Source: an uncultured Paracoccaceae bacterium (GTDB lineage: Bacteria; Pseudomonadota; Alphaproteobacteria; Rhodobacterales; Rhodobacteraceae). From it: a DNA stretch of 64,000 nucleotides. The DNA lies in assembly GCA_947500825.1 (NCBI GenBank), contig CANMTR010000006.1, forward strand, positions 62,001 through 126,000. The letters are read 5' to 3'. Each line of letters begins with the position of its first letter. Position 1 is the stretch's first letter. The notes beneath the pieces were generated by a model. The model searched no databases and was not told where the DNA came from. It saw only the letters and a list, made by a program, of their open reading frames with translations. The translations under genes were made by a program, and so were the position numbers. Below are positions 26,046 through 41,711 of this stretch, in pieces.

Positions 26046-26798
26046 TTAGCGGCAGTAGAGTTCGCCGCCGCCGTAGAAGGCGACGAGCTTCTCTTCCTCC
26101 AGAAGCGTGATCCGGTCGCTCGCCGCGATCTTCGGCACCTGCGCCATCCGAGTCGAGTCCAGCGTCCTCACATCCACGTAGCGCGTCCGGACCCGCACGA
26201 GCTGCATCGGCGCCAGGCACCGCCCGCCCGTCTCCAGCTCGATCTCCAGGTAACGGATCATCTGCTCGGGCACGTCGATCCAGATATCGACCACCTGGCC
26301 CACGACCAGGTCGTCGTTGCACACCACCGGCATGCCCCGCGGATCGCGCCCCGCCGAGACGAAGAAGTGCTCGTGGGCCGACATGGGCTGCACCTTGGCG
26401 TGCCCCTCCCCGGTCAGCTCCACCGTGTCCGAGCGCGGCACCCAGCTCGCCGGGCCCACCCCGTCGAGCATCGGGTCGCCCACCGGCTTGTGCGGGAACC
26501 CCTCCGACAGGGCCGTGCGCGCCAGCGCCAGGTCGTGGCGGCGATGCGCCTCCTCGTTCTCGGCCGAGGGCAGCACCACGTCCGCCTTGCCGAACGGCAT
26601 CTTGATGGTCTTGGGCGCGGGCACCGGGAACAGCCCCTGGTTCGGCGCGACCGAGCCGTCCTCCTTCTCCAGCGGATAGCCCTCGCGCATGTTCTCCGTC
26701 TGCAGGTAGTAGATCAGCAGCGCGAAGAAGAGCCAGAAGCTCCAGATCGCGATCAGAGCCAGGTCGATATGCCCGTCGAATAGTCCGACACCGTCCAT
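26046..26798 (-). CDS. puhA: Photosynthetic reaction centre subunit H
   Basis: 250-residue H subunit. A single N-terminal transmembrane helix (DLALIAIWSFWLFFALLIYY, about residues 12-31) is followed by a cytoplasmic PRC-barrel domain. Typical H-subunit segments include YPLEKEDG, PAPKTIKMPFG and VCNDDLVVGQVVDIWIDVPEQM. The ATG at 26798 has a GGAGGG ribosome site. It stabilises the L/M core and gates proton delivery to the QB site. The pufL/M genes are not in the window. Confidence 0.97.
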   Translation of the reverse strand: MDGVGLFDGHIDLALIAIWSFWLFFALLIYYLQTENMREGYPLEKEDGSVAPNQGLFPVPAPKTIKMPFGKADVVLPSAENEEAHRRHDLALARTALSEGFPHKPVGDPMLDGVGPASWVPRSDTVELTGEGHAKVQPMSAHEHFFVSAGRDPRGMPVVCNDDLVVGQVVDIWIDVPEQMIRYLEIELETGGRCLAPMQLVRVRTRYVDVRTLDSTRMAQVPKIAASDRITLLEEEKLVAFYGGGELYCR

Positions 26799-26809
26799 GA
26801 TGCCCTCCT

Positions 26810-28237
26810 TCAGGTTGGGAAGTCGGCAAGACCGATCCTGCCGCCCTCCTGGTCCTCCCGGACCGGGTTGACGAATGACAGCCGCACCAGCGGGCCCAGT
26901 ACCGCCAGCGTGACGAAGAGAAGCGCGATCTCCACGTGGTAGACCGTCGCATAGCCCACGGCCGGCGTGGCCAGGGTCTCGCCCAGGGCGCCCGACATGG
27001 CGAGCCGGCCCACCCCGTCGGCCAGCGCGCCGCCCAGCGCGATCGACAGGCCCGCGGCCGTGGCCTGCGCCGCCCCCCAGGCGCCCAGCGCCAGGCCCTT
27101 GCCCGCCACGCCCCGCGCCGGCAGGGTCATCGCCGCCGTCAGCGTCGCGACCGAGAACAGACCGCCGCCCAGCCCGATCCCCGCCGCCCCGGCGAAGAAC
27201 AGCCAGGGCGCGCCCATCGGCGCGGCGAAGACCACCGCCGAGAACGCGGCGACGCCGATCAGGATACCCCGCGCGGCCATGCGGAACGGGTCGAGCCGGC
27301 GCGACAGCCACCGCGCCGCCAGCGCGAAGCCGGCCAGCGCGCCCCCCGCCCAGAGTGCCGAGAGCCACGTGGTCTGGCCCACCGACAGCCCCAGGATCTC
27401 GCCGCCGTAGGGCTCCAGCAGCACGTCCTGCATGGTGAAGCCCATCGTCCCCAAGAAGACCACCGCCAGGAGCCGCCCCGCGTCGCCGCCGCTCGCGAAG
27501 TCGCCCCAGGCGTCGCGGAACCGGGGCCGGGGCGCGTCGCGCTCGGCGCGGCTCATGGGCCGCACCCGCTCCTGCTTCCACAGCGCCACGATATTGAGCA
27601 CCAGCGTCGCCACCGCCGCGCCCTGCACCACGCGGATGAGCCGCAGGGGCGTGAAATCCGCGAGCAGCGCGCCGATGACCACCGCCGATACCGCCATTCC
27701 GAGCAGGAACATCACGTAAAGGAGGGCCACCACCCGCGGCCGCGTCTCGTCGGTCGCCCGGTCGCAGGCCAGCGCCAGCCCGGCGGTCTGGGTCATGTGC
27801 AGACCCAGCCCCGTCATCAGGAACGCGGCACCCGCCAGCGCCTCCCCCGCGAAGGGAATGTCGTGGACGACGTCGCCCCCCAGCACCAGAAGCGCGAAGG
27901 GCATCACCGCGAGCCCCCCCATCTGCCACAGGGACCCGAACCACAGGTAGGGAATGCGCTTCCAGCCGATGGCCGAGCGGTGGGTGTCGCTGCGATGTCC
28001 CAGAAGCGCCCGGAAGGGCGCGACGAGGACGGGCAGAGCGATCATCGCCGCCACCAGCATCGCGCCCAGGCCCAGCTCCACGATCATCACCCGGTTGAGC
28101 GTGCCCAGCAGCATCACGCTCGCCATGCCCACCGACACCTGGAACAGCGACATCCGCAGGAGCGCGCCCATGGGCAGCCCGTCCGAGGCCGCGTCGGCGA
28201 AGGGCAGGTATCTCAGGGGCAGGCGCGCGACGCTCAC
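26810..28237 (-). CDS. lhaA: Light-harvesting complex 1 assembly protein LhaA (PucC family)
   Basis: 475-residue major-facilitator-like membrane protein with about 12 transmembrane helices. It carries the family signature GHRSDTHRSAIGWKRIPYLW and FTMQDVLLEPYGGEILGLSV. LhaA promotes LH1 assembly. The start is GTG at 28237, which overlaps the bchM stop (GTGA), so the two are coupled. puhA follows after 11 bases. Confidence 0.93.
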   Translation of the reverse strand: MSVARLPLRYLPFADAASDGLPMGALLRMSLFQVSVGMASVMLLGTLNRVMIVELGLGAMLVAAMIALPVLVAPFRALLGHRSDTHRSAIGWKRIPYLWFGSLWQMGGLAVMPFALLVLGGDVVHDIPFAGEALAGAAFLMTGLGLHMTQTAGLALACDRATDETRPRVVALLYVMFLLGMAVSAVVIGALLADFTPLRLIRVVQGAAVATLVLNIVALWKQERVRPMSRAERDAPRPRFRDAWGDFASGGDAGRLLAVVFLGTMGFTMQDVLLEPYGGEILGLSVGQTTWLSALWAGGALAGFALAARWLSRRLDPFRMAARGILIGVAAFSAVVFAAPMGAPWLFFAGAAGIGLGGGLFSVATLTAAMTLPARGVAGKGLALGAWGAAQATAAGLSIALGGALADGVGRLAMSGALGETLATPAVGYATVYHVEIALLFVTLAVLGPLVRLSFVNPVREDQEGGRIGLADFPT

Positions 28238-29001
28238 GGGGCCACCTCCAGGCAGGACGAGATGTAGAAGCCCGAATTGATCCGCGCGACCTCGCGCAGC
28301 TCCCGCTCGCAGCCCGCCCGCGACAGGGCGCGGGCCAGCCCCGGCCTCGTCTGCGGCACCATGGTGGGCGATCGGTCCGATTTCGGGAACAACCGCCCCG
28401 CCCCCCACATGGCCATCAGCAGCGCCGTGCGCGGCGCGGCGGTGAACACGATCCGCCCGTCGGTGCGCCGCGCCAGCCCCGCGAGCGCGGCGCCCACCTC
28501 GGCCGCAGTGTAGTAGATCAGGCTGTCCATCGCCACGACATGGTCGAACCGGCCCCATTCCGACGACAGCATGTCGCCCGCATGGAAGCTCGCGCGCCCG
28601 GCAAGGCTCTCGGGCATCCGCTCCCGCGCCACGTCGAGGAGCGCGGGCGAGACGTCCACTGCCACCACCCGCGCGCCGCGCCGCGCCAGGTCCTGGGTCA
28701 TCTGTCCCGCGCCGCAGCCCGCGTCGAGCACCCGCGCGCCCGACAGGTCCTCGGGCAGGCGCGACAGGATCGTCGCGCGCATCCGGTCGCGGCCCGCGCG
28801 CACCGTGGCGCGGATGCGGCTCACCGGCGCGTCCGAGGTCAGTTGCGCCCAGGTCCCGGCCGCCGTGCGGTCGAAATACGTCTCCACCCGCGACCGCGTG
28901 GCCTCGTATCCGCCTCCGCCGGGACTCCGACGGGAGTCCGACGGGAGTCCGACATCGGGTTTTCCGGCCCCTGGGGCGGTGGTTGACGGGTGGGCGCGCA
29001 T
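28234..29001 (-). CDS. bchM: Mg-protoporphyrin IX O-methyltransferase
   Basis: 255-residue SAM-dependent methyltransferase that esterifies the C13 propionate of Mg-protoporphyrin. SAM motif I is VLDAGCGAGQM, and the conserved N-terminal helix VETYFDRTAAGTWAQLTSD is present. About 31 residues precede that conserved part, more than usual, and contain a Ser/Arg/Pro/Gly-rich stretch made from an 11-bp DNA repeat (28920-28952). ATG at 29001 is the only standard start in that extension. It lies two bases after the bchL stop and overlaps lhaA. Confidence 0.94.
   Translation of the reverse strand: MRAHPSTTAPGAGKPDVGLPSDSRRSPGGGGYEATRSRVETYFDRTAAGTWAQLTSDAPVSRIRATVRAGRDRMRATILSRLPEDLSGARVLDAGCGAGQMTQDLARRGARVVAVDVSPALLDVARERMPESLAGRASFHAGDMLSSEWGRFDHVVAMDSLIYYTAAEVGAALAGLARRTDGRIVFTAAPRTALLMAMWGAGRLFPKSDRSPTMVPQTRPGLARALSRAGCERELREVARINSGFYISSCLEVAP
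28920..28952. repeat. Three 11-bp tandem repeats in the bchM N-terminus
   Basis: Three consecutive copies of CGGGA[C/G]TCCGA. The unit is not a multiple of three, yet three copies (33 bases) keep the frame. The units are also partly self-complementary (GGACTCC against GGAGTCC). Confidence 0.8.
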
Positions 29002-29003
29002 GA

Positions 29004-33523
<4,520 letters not shown>

Positions 33524-33534
<11 letters not shown>

Positions 33535-35083
33535 AATGCGCTTTCGCCTCATAGAGGGTGTCGACACTGATCTGCGACAGGCCGCGCTCGGCGGCGTAGG
33601 CTTCCGTGTTCCGCTTCGCCTTGCCGCGCACGAAGAAGGGCACCTTCTTCAGTTCGCGCTCGGCCGCCTCCAGCCAGACCGCGACGTCCCCGTCCGTCAC
33701 CCTTTCGGAAATACCCCCGGGGGGGTCCGCCTGCGGACGGGGGGCGGCGCCCCCCGCCCCGGCCGCCGCGGGTGCACGGCCGCCGTGGTGCGAAGGGCCG
33801 GCCGCGTCCGAGAACTCGAAATCGTCGCGGAACATGTGCAGCAGATGCTCCTCCAGCCCCATGACGAGCGGGTGGACCAGCGTGTCGAACAGCACGTTGG
33901 CGCCCTCGAACCCCATGATCGGCGAGTAGCGCGCCGGGTAGTCCTGCACGTGGACGGGGGCGGAGATCACGGCGCAGGGGATCCCGAGGCGCTTGCCGAT
34001 ATGGCGCTCCATCTGCGTGCCCATGATCATCTCGGGCGCCGCCGCCTCGATGGCGCGCTCCACCTCCAGGTAGTCGTCGGTGACCAGCGCCTCGACCCCG
34101 TGCTCCTTCGCGGCCTTCCTGAGCGGCCGGGCGAACTCGCGGTTGTAGCAACCCATCCCGGCCACCTCGAAGCCCATCTCGTCGCGCGCGACCCGGGCCA
34201 TGGCGATCACGTGGGTGGCGTCGCCGAACAGGAACACGCGCTTGCCGGTGAGATAGGTGGAATCGACCGAGGCCGAGTACCACGGCAGGCGCAAGGCCGC
34301 CTCGGACGGGGCGGTCGCCCCGGGCGCCAGCGCCCTCACCTCGGCCACGAAGTCGCGCGTGGCACCCACGCCGATGGGCACGGTGCTCGTGTACGGCTGG
34401 CCCAGTTCCTTCTCGCACCAGCGTGCCGCCGCCTCGCCCGTCTCGGGGTAGAGAAGCACGTTGAAATGGGCCCGGCCCATTACGCGGATGTCCTCGGGCG
34501 TCGCGTCCTTGGGCGCGGCCACGTTCACCTCGACCCCCATATCGGCCAGCAGCGAGGTGATCTCGGCCACGTCGTCGCGGTGGCGAAAGCCCAGCGCGGT
34601 GGCGCCCAGGATGTTGCAGGTGGGCCGCGCCGTGCGCTCCATCGGCCGCGCCAGGTGCCGCACGACCTGGTAGAAGGTCTCGTCCGCGCCGAAGTTCTCC
34701 TTGCGCTGGTAGGAGGGCAGTTCCAGCGCGATCACGGGGATGTCGAGGCCCAGCGCCGCCGCCATGCCGCCCGGATCGTCCTGGATCAGCTCGGCGGTGC
34801 AGGACGCGCCCACGATGATCGCCTGCGGCTCGAAGCGCGCAACCGCGTCCTCGCAGGCGGTGCGGAACAGGTCGGCGGTGTCGGAGCTGAGATCCTGCGC
34901 CTGGAAGGTGGTGTAGGTCACCGGCGGTCGGCGGTCGCGCCGCTCGATCATGGTGAACAGCAGGTCGGCATAGGTGTCGCCTTGGGGCGCGTGGAGGACG
35001 TAATGCAGCCCGCGCATGCCGGTGGCCACGCGCATGGCCCCCACATGGGGCGGACCCTCGTATGTCCACACGGAGAGCTTCAT
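33524..35083 (-). CDS. bchB: Light-independent protochlorophyllide reductase subunit B
   Basis: 519-residue partner of BchN in ring-D reduction. Asp36, the unusual cluster ligand, is conserved ([13 protein letters not shown]). The catalytic-site segments [17 protein letters not shown] and the C-terminal [13 protein letters not shown] domain are present. Between the core and the C-terminal domain (about residues 433-462) lies an Ala/Gly/Pro-rich insert whose DNA (33700-33790) is made of strong palindromes. The start at 35083 is 46 bases from bchN. Confidence 0.96.
33725..33755. repeat. Nested palindromes inside bchB
   Basis: Two adjacent stem-loops, GTCCGC-CT-GCGGAC (33725-33738) and GGGGGGC-GGC-GCCCCCC (33739-33755). 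They lie within a G/C-homopolymer-rich stretch coding for a linker in BchB. They resemble small palindromic repeats found in GC-rich genomes. Confidence 0.6.
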
Positions 35084-35129
35084 GGCCGCCCGCCCGCCAT
35101 GGGTATTTGGGAAAGGGTGAGGGACAGGG

Positions 35130-36948
<1,819 letters not shown>

Positions 36949-36984
36949 CTCCCCCGCTGACAGGCGACGAGCCGCCTCCGGTCG

Positions 36985-37002
36985 TGTCAGTTTCCGTTGA
37001 CA
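36985..37002. promoter_or_regulatory. PpsR/CrtJ operator 2 at the bchF-ppaA junction
   Basis: TGTCAGTTTCCGTTGACA is a full TGTC-N10-GACA match. Its right end provides TTGACA (36997-37002), a likely -35 for ppaA. A GAACAT at 37020-37025 is a weak -10, 17 bases on. Confidence 0.85.
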
Positions 37003-37082
37003 GGGGGGAGGCGACGGATGAACATGTCGCGACCCCGGCGACGCCGTGCCCGCCGGAGCGTATCCGACCTCGGGGGATCACC

Positions 37083-37847
37083 ATGACCCACTCCCGCCTC
37101 ACCGCCGCCCGCGCCGCCCGACCCGCGGTGGAGGCCGAGCGCGTCACGAGCCTGGCCTCGCGCGCGCTCGACGTGCTGGCCGCCGCCCGTCGCGCCGGCC
37201 GACCCGCGGAGGCCTGGATCGATGCGCTGGCGGAGGCGGCGACCGCCCCCGACGCGGGCGCGCGCACGGAGGTGGCCGGGCAGATGCGCGCGGCCGGGAT
37301 CACGCCCGAGGAGATCAGCGACCTCTACATCCCGGCGGTGGCCCGTCGGCTGGGCGAGGCGTGGTGCGACGACCGGATGAGCTTTGCTGACGTGTCCATC
37401 GGATCGGCGCGGCTGCAGGCGATGCTCCGCGACGTCCGCCTCTCTCCGGCGCGAGATCCGGTTGACGAGACCGGCGCTCCGATGGTCATGCTGCTCGCCG
37501 ACTCATACCACACATTGGGGGCGATGGTGCTGACCGGGCAACTGCGCCGGGCCGGGGCGTCGGTGCGCCTGATCCAGGGCCGGAGCGAGGCGGAGCTGGA
37601 CCGCGTCGTCCGCGCGAGCGGCGTCGACGCGATCCTGCTATCGGTCGCGCGGGGCGACGAGTTCGCAGCCGCCGCGCGGCTGGTGGCCCGGCTCAGGGCG
37701 CTGACCGGGGGCCGGGTGCCCCTGATCGTGGGCGGCGGCATCCTGGAACTGGGCGCCGCGGCCGCCCTGGCCGCCACCGGCGCGGATCACGCCACCTGCT
37801 GCCCGCGCGACGCGCTGGACACGATCGGAGCATGGACGAGAGGATGA
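37083..37847 (+). CDS. ppaA: PpaA/AerR-type cobalamin-binding antirepressor
   Basis: 254-residue regulator that counteracts PpsR/CrtJ. A helical N-terminal half is followed by a SCHIC-type cobalamin-binding domain. That domain shows LLADSYHTLGAMVLTGQL (a D-x-x-H-x-x-G-like B12 ligand motif) and LIVGGGILELG. The ATG at 37083 has a GGGGGA ribosome-like site and gives a standard-size protein. It is divergent from bchF across two PpsR boxes, so it is probably itself repressed by PpsR. ppsR follows 34 bases downstream. Also called aerR in Rhodobacter capsulatus. Confidence 0.9.
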   Translation: MTHSRLTAARAARPAVEAERVTSLASRALDVLAAARRAGRPAEAWIDALAEAATAPDAGARTEVAGQMRAAGITPEEISDLYIPAVARRLGEAWCDDRMSFADVSIGSARLQAMLRDVRLSPARDPVDETGAPMVMLLADSYHTLGAMVLTGQLRRAGASVRLIQGRSEAELDRVVRASGVDAILLSVARGDEFAAAARLVARLRALTGGRVPLIVGGGILELGAAAALAATGADHATCCPRDALDTIGAWTRG

Positions 37848-37881
37848 CGCGAGACGGCCCGGACACGATTGCGGACGCGCC

Positions 37882-39291
37882 ATGACCAGCCGCGCCACGC
37901 GCTACTGGTCGAGCGGGGCGATCCCGCTGATCGGGCCGGACGTGCTGGGCGACGTGCTCGCCCACGCGGCCGACCTGTCGGTGGTGATCACCGACATGGG
38001 CGAGATCCTGTCGGTGCTGGTCAACCCCGACCACGCGACCTTCGGGCGGCTCGACGGCTGGGTGGGCCGCGACGTGCGCGACGTGCTGACCAGCGAGAGC
38101 GTCGAGAAGATCGACCGCCGGCTCGCCGCCATCAGCGCGGGCGAGACCGGGCTGCGCGGGATCGAGCTCAACCACGCGGAGACGAAGGGGCTGGGCTTCC
38201 CGATCCGCTACAGCTTCCACCCGATCGGGCCGGACGGGGCGATCCTGATGCTGGGTCGCGACCTGCGGCCCGTGGCGCAGATGCAGCAGCAGCTCGTCGA
38301 GGCGCAGATGGCGCTGGAGCGCGACTACGAGCACCAGCGCGAGATCTCCACCCGCATGACCGCCCTCATGGAGACGACGCGCGACGCGGTGGTGTTCGTG
38401 AACGCCGCGACGGGGCGGATCGCATCGCTGAACGGCCGCGCCGCGCAGATCCTGGGCGCGACCATGGACGAGCTGCAGGGCACCCCCTTCGCCGCGCGGC
38501 TCGACGGGGGCGCGGGCCCGCTCGACCTTGCGCGGCTGACGGCGGCGGCCGGCGACGACGAGACGACGCCGCTCAGGGCCACGGTGACGGGCAGCCCCCG
38601 CAGCGTGGCGCTCCACGCCACCCCGTTCCGCGCCGCGGGCGAGCGGATGCTGCTGTGCCGGCTCGACCGCGAGCAGGGGCCGGGCGAGCCGGCCAGCGCC
38701 TCGGCCGGCCGGCTGGCGCGCTTCTTCGAGCGCGCGCCCGACGGGCTGGTGTTCACCGACCGCTCCGGCCACGTCCTGTCGGCCAACGACGCCTTCCTCG
38801 ACCTCGCGGACCGCGACAGCGCGGCGGCGCTCAAGGGCGCGTCCATGGCCGAGTTCCTGGCCCGGGGCAGCGTCGACCTGAAGGTGCTGGCGGAGAACGC
38901 CGTCCGCAACGGGCAGATGAAGCTCTACGCCACCAAGATCGTCTCCCAGTTCGCCGGCGAGACGCCGGTGGAGATCTCGGTCGCCCATCTCGACGACCCC
39001 GCCCACCCCGCGCTGGGCTTCGCGATCCGCGACGTCAGCCGCGCCGAGGGGATGCGCGGCCCCGCGGCCTCGGCGCTGGAGGACGTGCGCCCGACCCGCG
39101 ACCTCGTGGGCGCCGCCACCCTCAAGGAGATCGTCGCCGAGACCACCGAGGTGGTCGAGCGGATGTGCATCGAGACGGCGGTGGAACTGACGGGCAACAA
39201 CCGCATGGCCGCGGCCGAGATGCTGGGCCTGTCGCGCCAGAGCCTCTACGTCAAGCTGCGCAAGTACGGCCTGCTCGTGCGCGAGGAGTGA
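37882..39291 (+). CDS. ppsR: Transcriptional repressor PpsR/CrtJ
   Basis: 469-residue redox-sensing repressor of photosynthesis genes. An N-terminal domain and PAS domains lie at roughly 20-130, 155-255 and 275-385, with a Q-linker helix (MQQQLVEAQMALERDYEHQ) between. A Fis-type helix-turn-helix is at the C-terminus (NNRMAAAEMLGLSRQSLYVK, about 439-458). Both redox cysteines of the family appear conserved: C259 (MLLCRLD) and C429 (ERMCIETAVEL), the latter within the DNA-binding domain. It binds TGT-N12-ACA sites such as the three found here. Confidence 0.96.
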   Translation: MTSRATRYWSSGAIPLIGPDVLGDVLAHAADLSVVITDMGEILSVLVNPDHATFGRLDGWVGRDVRDVLTSESVEKIDRRLAAISAGETGLRGIELNHAETKGLGFPIRYSFHPIGPDGAILMLGRDLRPVAQMQQQLVEAQMALERDYEHQREISTRMTALMETTRDAVVFVNAATGRIASLNGRAAQILGATMDELQGTPFAARLDGGAGPLDLARLTAAAGDDETTPLRATVTGSPRSVALHATPFRAAGERMLLCRLDREQGPGEPASASAGRLARFFERAPDGLVFTDRSGHVLSANDAFLDLADRDSAAALKGASMAEFLARGSVDLKVLAENAVRNGQMKLYATKIVSQFAGETPVEISVAHLDDPAHPALGFAIRDVSRAEGMRGPAASALEDVRPTRDLVGAATLKEIVAETTEVVERMCIETAVELTGNNRMAAAEMLGLSRQSLYVKLRKYGLLVREE

Positions 39292-39379
39292 CGCGAGGGC
39301 GGGGCGCGGCGGCGCTGGACGGGGCCGCGCCCCGCCCCACGTGATGGGCCGCGCAGCCCACACAGCGACGGAGACACCG

Positions 39380-40414
39380 ATGCCCAGAACAGCCCGTGCC
39401 ATTCACCTCGCCGCGCGCCCCGAGGGACGCCCGGGAGCGGAGCATTTCGACCTGCGCGAGGAGGAGCTGCGCGATCCCGGCCCGGGCGAAGTGCTGGTGC
39501 GCACGATCTGGCTCTCGCTCGATCCCTACATGCGCGGCCGGATGGATGCCGGGCCCTCCTACGCCGCCCCGGTCGAGGTCGGCGCCGTGATGGAGGGGCA
39601 GACGGTGGGAGAGGTCATCGCCTCGAACGCGGACGCCCTGTCGCCCGGCGACATCGTCACCGGCTTCACTGGATGGTCCGACCACGCGGTGGTCGCGGCG
39701 GGCGAGCTGCGCCGCCTCGACCCGGCGCGCGCGCCCGTTCAGGCGGCCCTGGGCGTGCTCGGCATGCCGGGGATGACCGCTTGGACCGGCCTGACCGAGA
39801 TCATCGGCACCAAGTCTGGCGACACGGTCCTCGTCTCGGCGGCGACCGGGGCCGTGGGCGGCGTCGCAGGCCAGATCGCCAAGGCGCGCGGCTGCCGCGT
39901 CGTCGGCGTGGCCGGAGGGGCCGAGAAATGCGCCTACGCCACCGACACGCTGGGCTTCGACGCCTGCATCGACCACCACGCCCACGACGACGGCAAGGCC
40001 ATGGCCAAGGCCATCGGCGCGGCCGCCCCGGACGGGATCGACGGCTATTTCGAGAATGTCGGCGGCAAGACCCTGTCGGGCGTCGTTCCCAACATGGCCG
40101 AGTTCGGGCGCATCGCGCTCTGCGGCATGGTGGCGTGGTACAACGGCGCCAACATGGACCAGGCGCTGCCCCTGCCCGCCATGTGGCGCACGATCCTGAC
40201 GCGCAAGCTGACCGTGCGCGGCTTCATCGTCATGGACCACTGGGACCGGTTCGACGCCTTCCTGGAGGAGGTCGCGCCCATGGTCGCCGACGGGCGGCTC
40301 CATTACCGCGAGGACGTGACCGAGGGGCTGGAGAATGCGCCGTCGGCCTTCCTCGACATGCTCGAGGGCGGCAATTTCGGCAAGACGCTGGTCCGCGTCG
40401 GCGCGGATGCGTGA
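39380..40414 (+). CDS. NADP-dependent MDR oxidoreductase (CurA/PTGR-like)
   Basis: 344-residue zinc-independent medium-chain reductase. The family motif LSLDPYMRGRM is near residue 50. The nucleotide-binding SAATGAVGGVAGQIAK (about 151-166) and ENVGGKTL follow. Relatives reduce double bonds of enones (leukotriene B4 12-hydroxydehydrogenase, curcumin reductase). The physiological substrate is unknown. The start at 39380 follows GGAGACACC. It lies downstream of ppsR and 19 bases before a secreted hydrolase, possibly as a two-gene unit. Confidence 0.88.
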   Translation: MPRTARAIHLAARPEGRPGAEHFDLREEELRDPGPGEVLVRTIWLSLDPYMRGRMDAGPSYAAPVEVGAVMEGQTVGEVIASNADALSPGDIVTGFTGWSDHAVVAAGELRRLDPARAPVQAALGVLGMPGMTAWTGLTEIIGTKSGDTVLVSAATGAVGGVAGQIAKARGCRVVGVAGGAEKCAYATDTLGFDACIDHHAHDDGKAMAKAIGAAAPDGIDGYFENVGGKTLSGVVPNMAEFGRIALCGMVAWYNGANMDQALPLPAMWRTILTRKLTVRGFIVMDHWDRFDAFLEEVAPMVADGRLHYREDVTEGLENAPSAFLDMLEGGNFGKTLVRVGADA

Positions 40415-40433
40415 GCGCCGCGGGGAGGGACGG

Positions 40434-41708
40434 ATGAGAGTCCTGGTCCTGGCGGCGCTCCTGGCCGCCGCCCCTGCCGCCGCGCAGGACAACCCCATCG
40501 ACGGGATGCGCCCCGAGGCGCCCGAGCTCGCCCCCTACGGCGAGACGCCCGTGGGCGTGCGCACCCTGACCTTCACCCGCCCCGACGTGGTCGACATCGC
40601 CGCCACGGAGGACGCGGGCGGCGGCGGCGAGCTCTCCCGCTCCGACCGGGAGATCACGGTGGAGGTCTTCTACCCCGCCGCCAGCGGTACCGAGCCGGGC
40701 GGCACCTACGACGCCACCCTGCGCGACGGGAAGACCCGGGCGACGCTCACGGGCCGGGCCGCCCGCGACGCCGCGCCGGGCACGGGCGCCTACCCCCTCG
40801 TCCTGATCTCCCACGGTTATCCGGGCAACCGCTTCCTGATGGCCCATCTGGGCGAGACCCTGGCGTCCAAGGGCTACGTCGCCGCCTCCATCGACCACCC
40901 CGACAGCACCTATTCCGACATGGGCCCGTTCCCCTCCACCCTGTGGAACCGCCCGCAGGACCAGTCATTCGTCCTCGACGCCATGGCGGGGCTGGAAGGC
41001 GATCTGGCCGGCATCGCCGACGTCTCCCGCTCCGGGCTCGTGGGCTATTCCATGGGCGGCTACGGGGCGCTGATCTTCGCCGGCGCGGGCCTGACGGACG
41101 GCGCCTGGCCCGAGCGGTACGACGCGCCCGGCGACCTGCTCGCCGGCCTCGCGCGCGGCGGCGACACGCTCGAGGAGTTGCGCGACGAGCGGCTGCGCGC
41201 CGTGGTCGCGATCGGCCCCTGGGGGCGCAACCGCGACTTCTGGTCCGCCGAGGGGCTCTCGGACGTGGCGCTGCCCCTGATGCTCGTCGCGGGCTCGCTC
41301 GACGACGTGTCCGGGTACGACGCGATCCGCGAGATCTTCGCCGAGACGACGGGCACCACCCGCCACCTGCTGACCTTCGACAATGCCGGCCACAACGCAG
41401 CCGCCCCCATGCCCGCCCCGGCCGAGGCGTGGTCGGACGCGGACGTCTTCTCCCACTACGCCGACCCGGTCTGGGACAACGTGGCGATGAACAACGTCCT
41501 GCAGCACTTCGTGACCGCCTTCATGGACCTGCACCTGCGGGGCAACGGCGACCGCGCGGGCTACCTCGACCTGGTGGAACGGTCCGACGACGGCGTGTGG
41601 GACATGGGCGAGGACGGCGCCCCCGGCCCCGGCCATTCCTACTGGGCGGGCTTTTCCGAAGGCACGGCGCGGGGCCTGCGCTTCGAGACCCGCGCGCCGG
41701 GGGAGTGA
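40434..41708 (+). CDS. Secreted alpha/beta hydrolase
   Basis: 424-residue exported protein. The signal peptide MRVLVLAALLAAAPAAAQ is followed by an alpha/beta hydrolase (dienelactone-hydrolase or platelet-activating-factor-acetylhydrolase-like). Landmarks are LISHGYPGNRF (oxyanion region), the nucleophile elbow GYSMGGYGAL, and a C-terminal His in DNAGHNAA. The ATG at 40434 has GGGGAGG upstream. The substrate is unknown. The stop lies three bases from the convergent glmM stop. Confidence 0.82.
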   Translation: MRVLVLAALLAAAPAAAQDNPIDGMRPEAPELAPYGETPVGVRTLTFTRPDVVDIAATEDAGGGGELSRSDREITVEVFYPAASGTEPGGTYDATLRDGKTRATLTGRAARDAAPGTGAYPLVLISHGYPGNRFLMAHLGETLASKGYVAASIDHPDSTYSDMGPFPSTLWNRPQDQSFVLDAMAGLEGDLAGIADVSRSGLVGYSMGGYGALIFAGAGLTDGAWPERYDAPGDLLAGLARGGDTLEELRDERLRAVVAIGPWGRNRDFWSAEGLSDVALPLMLVAGSLDDVSGYDAIREIFAETTGTTRHLLTFDNAGHNAAAPMPAPAEAWSDADVFSHYADPVWDNVAMNNVLQHFVTAFMDLHLRGNGDRAGYLDLVERSDDGVWDMGEDGAPGPGHSYWAGFSEGTARGLRFETRAPGE

Positions 41709-41711
41709 CGT

